Positions 7,303 through 9,995 of a stretch of 9,995 nucleotides of DNA are shown here, piece by piece. A program made the position numbers and the translations under genes. Under the pieces are notes generated by a model, which saw only the letters and a list, made by a program, of their open reading frames with translations, did not search any database and was not told where the DNA came from. The DNA comes from Saprospiraceae bacterium. Lineage in GTDB: Bacteria > Bacteroidota > Bacteroidia > Chitinophagales > Saprospiraceae. The stretch is from the NCBI GenBank assembly GCA_007125435.1, contig SLDF01000090.1:1-9995 (forward strand). The letters run 5' to 3'. How positions within the stretch are numbered: position 1 is the first letter of the stretch; each line of letters opens with the position of its first letter.

Positions 7303-7318
7303 CTTCAAATATTTGAAG
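7303..7318. promoter_or_regulatory. Perfect 16-bp palindrome, possible operator
   Basis: CTTCAAATATTTGAAG is a perfect inverted repeat without spacer, located 113 bp upstream of the aroC start and 178 bp upstream of mutS2. Perfect dyads of this length can be binding sites of dimeric regulators. The sequence is AT-rich, so chance is not excluded, and no regulator gene is visible nearby. Confidence 0.3.
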
Positions 7319-7468
7319 AATCTTTCATTTTGCGCTGTAAAACTCTATTGCTTTATTTGGGTTTTACTATTGCAAACTAATGACACTTAAAGGTTTATTG
7401 TTGCCGAACAAATAGGACAGCCCTTCAGTTCGCATTTAATTTATAACACCTCATCACTGGTTATGATA

Positions 7469-7476
7469 CAAACGTA
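7469..7476 (-). promoter_or_regulatory. Candidate leftward -7 box (TACGTTTG)
   Basis: On the minus strand TACGTTTG matches TAnnTTTG exactly and lies one base from the rightward box at 7478-7485. It would give aroC a long leader of about 270 nt, and there is no TTG at the expected spacing upstream, so it is a weak candidate. Confidence 0.2.
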
Positions 7477-7477
7477 T

Positions 7478-7485
7478 TACTTTTG
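7478..7485 (+). promoter_or_regulatory. Candidate -7 box (TACTTTTG) for mutS2
   Basis: TACTTTTG matches the Bacteroidota TAnnTTTG consensus and is followed by CCGC. It ends 10 bp before the mutS2 ATG, so transcription would start within about five bases of the start codon, giving a nearly leaderless mRNA. No clear TTG is present at the -33 position; CTGG near 7457 is the closest. Confidence 0.5.
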
Positions 7486-7495
7486 CCGCTAAATT

Positions 7496-9895
7496 ATGAA
7501 AAAAGATAAAGTAAAGTATTATCCGGCTGATTTGCCGGTTCGTCTGGAGTACGATAAAATCAAGGACTTACTCTACAAGCAATGTAAGGGTAAACCCGGA
7601 CAAGTACTGGTAGACGATATGTTTCCGGTATATCAAAAGGACTTTATCGAAACGGCTTTAGATGAGACAGTTGAGTTTTTGAATGGAATAATGGCCTCAG
7701 ATGCTATACCGCTACAAAACTACCAACCTATTGATGAGAATATAAGGCGTCTTAATATTCAAAACTATGTTCTGACAGCAGAGAAATTCATAGTCATAAG
7801 ACAGCTATTAGTCAATACACGGGCCATACTCAATTATTTCAATACAGAAAGAAAGCTGACTTATAAGAATCTTTACCTTAGGGCATCAATGGTAGAGTGG
7901 AAGGGCGAGCTCCTGGCATCCATTGACAAAGTTTTTGATGAAGAGGGTGAAGTCAAGTCAAATGCATCAGAGGAGCTGTCTCGTATCAGGAAGCTCATAA
8001 GATCAAAGATTGGTGAACAGGATAGGCTATTTGGCCAGTTGCTTCAAAAGTTCAGACAAAGCGGATGGCTTACAGATAATGCAGAGTCCATTAGAAATGG
8101 TAGAAGAGTCTTGTCAGTGCCTGCTGAGCACAAGCGAAAGATCAGTGGTATCACACACGATGAATCATCGACCGGACGAACAGTCTATATCGAGCCCGAT
8201 GGCGTGATACAAATCAATAATGACATCGCGTCATTGTATATTGAGGAGAAAAAAGAAGTGTATAAAATTTTGCAACAACTCAGCGCGCTCTTTGTGTCCG
8301 AAGTTGACTATCTGGATGGTTGTGAAGCGCTAGTAGCGCATATGGATTTTACAGCTGCAAAAGCACAGTTAGCTATGACCATGAAAGCACATAAGCCTGA
8401 ACTGGTCGATAAGCCTCACATGAAATTGATGAAAGCTTACCATCCTTTATTGTTATTAAAGAATGAAAACCAAGGTAAAGAGACTATACCTTTCAGTTTA
8501 GACCTGCACTCACCCAATAGAATCCTCTTACTGAGTGGACCAAATGCAGGAGGAAAGTCCGTAACTATGAAGGCCACCGGTTTGCTTCAGATCATGGTTC
8601 AGTCGGGTATGTTGATACCTGCTGCAGAGTATTCTGAAGTCGGTGTATTCAATAGTTTCTTTACAGATATTGGTGATCAGCAGTCTTTGGAGGAAGACCT
8701 AAGTACATATAGCTCTCACCTTCATAATATGAAGTTTGTAACAGAGCACGCTGACGAGTGCAGTTTATTATTGTTCGATGAATTTGGATCAGGGACCGAC
8801 CCCAAAATGGGTGGAGCTATAGCAGAATCAATACTCAAAGCTATTAATAAGAAGAAGGCTTGGGGTGTCATCACTACCCATTATTCTAACCTCAAAATAT
8901 TTGCCTTCAATAATAAGGGAATAGTCAATGGGGCTATGACCTTTGACAAAGAAACCCTCAGCCCCACCTATCACATGAATATTGGTAAGCCCGGTAGTTC
9001 ATTTGCCTTTGAAATAGCCTCTAAAAGTGGTCTATCAGATCGCATACTTTCTTATGCCAGAAAGCGAGCAGGAGAAAAAGAAAATGAAGTAGATGAATTA
9101 TTAGTAGAACTCCAAAATGAAAGAGCGGAGCTAAAAGACAAGCTTGATGAGCTAAAGCATAAAGAAAAAGCGCTCGAAAGATTGTCTTCAAATTATGAAC
9201 AAGCACAAAAGGACCTTGAACACCGCCGCAAGAGGCTGAAAATGGAAATAAAAGAAGCCGCTCTTCAACAAGTGAATAAGGAAAATGAAGAACTCAAGCA
9301 GTTGATCAGAGAACTGAAGTCAAAGGATAGCGTCATAGAGGCTCAAAAAGCCATGCAAAAACGAAAGCGTCAAAGAAAAGAAATCAGTACTGAGGTAGAG
9401 TCATTGAGAGAAGAGGTGTACTATAAAGATATAAAAGATAAGAAAGTAGATATTCAGGCGGGGACATATGTAAGAATGGTGAGTGGTACCACAGTGGGCA
9501 AGGTCGAATCAGTAGACAGGAAGTCTGCAATGGTGATTTTTGGCGATCTAAGGATGCAAGCAAAAATTAGAGACCTAGTACCAGTAGAGGAGCCTTTAGA
9601 ACTGAAAAAGAATAAATCTGTCACTTTTGATACTGTTCAGTCCAACGCTACATTTGAACCAAAGATAGATATAAGGGGCTTTAGAAAAGATGAAGCCGTC
9701 AGACGTGTTCAGGAATTTATGGATCAGGCAGCCCTATCATCAGCCCAGCAGCTTGAAATATTACACGGCAAAGGAGATGGGATATTAAAAAGAACAGTTA
9801 AAGAAAAAGTAAGAGAATACAGCTTTGTGAAAGGCATGCGTCATCCTTCGGCAGAAGCAGGAGGGGATGGTATTACAATTATTGAATTAGCATAA
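7496..9895 (+). CDS. mutS2: MutS2 family ATPase with C-terminal Smr endonuclease domain
   Basis: The protein has 799 residues, normal for MutS2. The N-terminal core and clamp (about 14-300, opening with LEYDKIKDLL) lack the mismatch-recognition domain of MutS. The ATPase follows: Walker A GPNAGGKS (348-355), DIGDQQSLEEDLSTYSSHL (391-409), Walker B and signature LLLFDEFGSGTDP (424-436), and the switch TTHYSNLK (460-467). Residues about 525-640 are a long charged coiled coil. A small beta region follows (about 650-700, AGTYVRMVSG), then the Smr domain (724-799) with IDIRG, LHGKGDGILK (756-765) and GGDGITIIEL. Known MutS2 proteins inhibit recombination by binding branched DNA and/or split collided ribosomes; the sequence does not show which applies here. 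ATG at 7496 is required for the conserved N-terminus. A thioesterase gene starts 8 bp after its stop. Confidence 0.97.
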   Translation: MKKDKVKYYPADLPVRLEYDKIKDLLYKQCKGKPGQVLVDDMFPVYQKDFIETALDETVEFLNGIMASDAIPLQNYQPIDENIRRLNIQNYVLTAEKFIVIRQLLVNTRAILNYFNTERKLTYKNLYLRASMVEWKGELLASIDKVFDEEGEVKSNASEELSRIRKLIRSKIGEQDRLFGQLLQKFRQSGWLTDNAESIRNGRRVLSVPAEHKRKISGITHDESSTGRTVYIEPDGVIQINNDIASLYIEEKKEVYKILQQLSALFVSEVDYLDGCEALVAHMDFTAAKAQLAMTMKAHKPELVDKPHMKLMKAYHPLLLLKNENQGKETIPFSLDLHSPNRILLLSGPNAGGKSVTMKATGLLQIMVQSGMLIPAAEYSEVGVFNSFFTDIGDQQSLEEDLSTYSSHLHNMKFVTEHADECSLLLFDEFGSGTDPKMGGAIAESILKAINKKKAWGVITTHYSNLKIFAFNNKGIVNGAMTFDKETLSPTYHMNIGKPGSSFAFEIASKSGLSDRILSYARKRAGEKENEVDELLVELQNERAELKDKLDELKHKEKALERLSSNYEQAQKDLEHRRKRLKMEIKEAALQQVNKENEELKQLIRELKSKDSVIEAQKAMQKRKRQRKEISTEVESLREEVYYKDIKDKKVDIQAGTYVRMVSGTTVGKVESVDRKSAMVIFGDLRMQAKIRDLVPVEEPLELKKNKSVTFDTVQSNATFEPKIDIRGFRKDEAVRRVQEFMDQAALSSAQQLEILHGKGDGILKRTVKEKVREYSFVKGMRHPSAEAGGDGITIIELA

Positions 9896-9903
9896 AGAAA
9901 CAT

Positions 9904-9995
9904 ATGAGAGATAAGCAAGTAAATGAGTCAGAAACCACTATGACTGAAATAGTGATGCCCAATGACACCAACCCTATAGGTAATCTAATGGGAGG
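9904..9995 (+). CDS. Acyl-CoA thioesterase, hotdog fold (N-terminal fragment, cut by right edge)
   Basis: Thirty codons are visible from ATG at 9904 to the end of the window. After a polar leader the frame reads TEIVMPNDTNPIGNLMG, which matches the start of YciA/BACH-type acyl-CoA thioesterases, where a PNDTNxxGxLxGG segment at the start of the hotdog domain precedes the catalytic part. These cytoplasmic enzymes hydrolyse acyl-CoA to free acid and CoA. A second in-frame ATG at 9940 would remove the 12-residue polar leader and is an equally plausible start. The gene begins 8 bp after mutS2 and is probably in the same transcript. The rest of the domain lies outside the window, so completeness cannot be judged. 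Confidence 0.8.
   Translation, partial: MRDKQVNESETTMTEIVMPNDTNPIGNLMG

Larger units (their letters stand above)
7191..7495. other. 305-bp intergenic region between divergent aroC and mutS2
   Basis: This region should hold the promoters of both genes. A plus-strand frame at 7177-7380 would encode a 67-residue hydrophobic peptide, but it overlaps the aroC start and shows no recognisable pattern, so I do not call it a gene. Elements listed separately are a 16-bp palindrome (7303-7318) and promoter-like boxes at 7469-7485. TGCAT-C-ATGCA (7282-7292) is a further small dyad. Confidence 0.55.

Noticed and set aside
7177..7380. Plus-strand frame for a 67-residue hydrophobic peptide between aroC and mutS2
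   Set aside because: It overlaps the aroC start, has AT-driven composition (Leu, Ile, Tyr), shows no family pattern and covers the likely promoter region.
1..9995. CRISPR array, tRNA/rRNA genes, transposase, toxin-antitoxin or defence genes
   Set aside because: No regularly spaced repeats, no RNA gene signatures and no matching protein motifs were seen anywhere in the window.

Overview
The window looks like chromosome of a Bacteroidota member, most plausibly of the Saprospiria/Chitinophagia side. The clues are: signal peptides cleaved before Gln (VMA|QE, CLS|QS), a very large Cys-rich secreted protein with PKD-like segments of the type that usually ends in a type IX secretion or gliding-motility C-terminal domain, promoter-like TAnnTTTG boxes, and start codons without clear Shine-Dalgarno sequences. 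The lineage below phylum is inference.

Layout. Positions 1-2180 (minus) are one uninterrupted reading frame of 726 codons that runs off the left edge. It encodes an exported, multidomain adhesin-like protein. Positions 2181-2835 are a long AT-rich intergenic region with a sharply GC-rich, hairpin-rich island (about 2548-2660) that looks like a dispersed repeat. At 2836-4344 (plus) is a 502-residue exported protein of unknown function with about ten glycine-rich hydrophobic segments. At 4438-4806 (plus) is a small conserved cytoplasmic-type protein with a YPCxLC motif. Positions 4807-5037 separate convergent genes and hold a second, inverted and partial copy of the GC-rich repeat, next to an imperfect hairpin and 9-bp direct repeats. 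The minus-strand pair at 7190-5038 is aroC (chorismate synthase) followed 17 bp later by a lipoprotein of the endonuclease/exonuclease/phosphatase family. A 305-bp divergent intergenic region follows. Then comes mutS2 (7496-9895, plus), with an almost leaderless promoter arrangement, and 8 bp after it the start of a hotdog-fold acyl-CoA thioesterase cut by the right edge.

How the genes work together. I see no single pathway. aroC makes chorismate for aromatic amino acids, MutS2 is a DNA- and ribosome-associated ATPase/nuclease, and the exported proteins act at the cell surface or in the periplasm. The aroC/lipoprotein and mutS2/thioesterase pairs are probably co-transcribed on spacing alone.

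I found no tRNA, rRNA, CRISPR array, transposase or phage gene, and no convincing defence or biosynthetic system. The parts most worth a second look are the GC-rich repeat family, the unassigned 502-residue protein and the large Cys-rich secreted protein.
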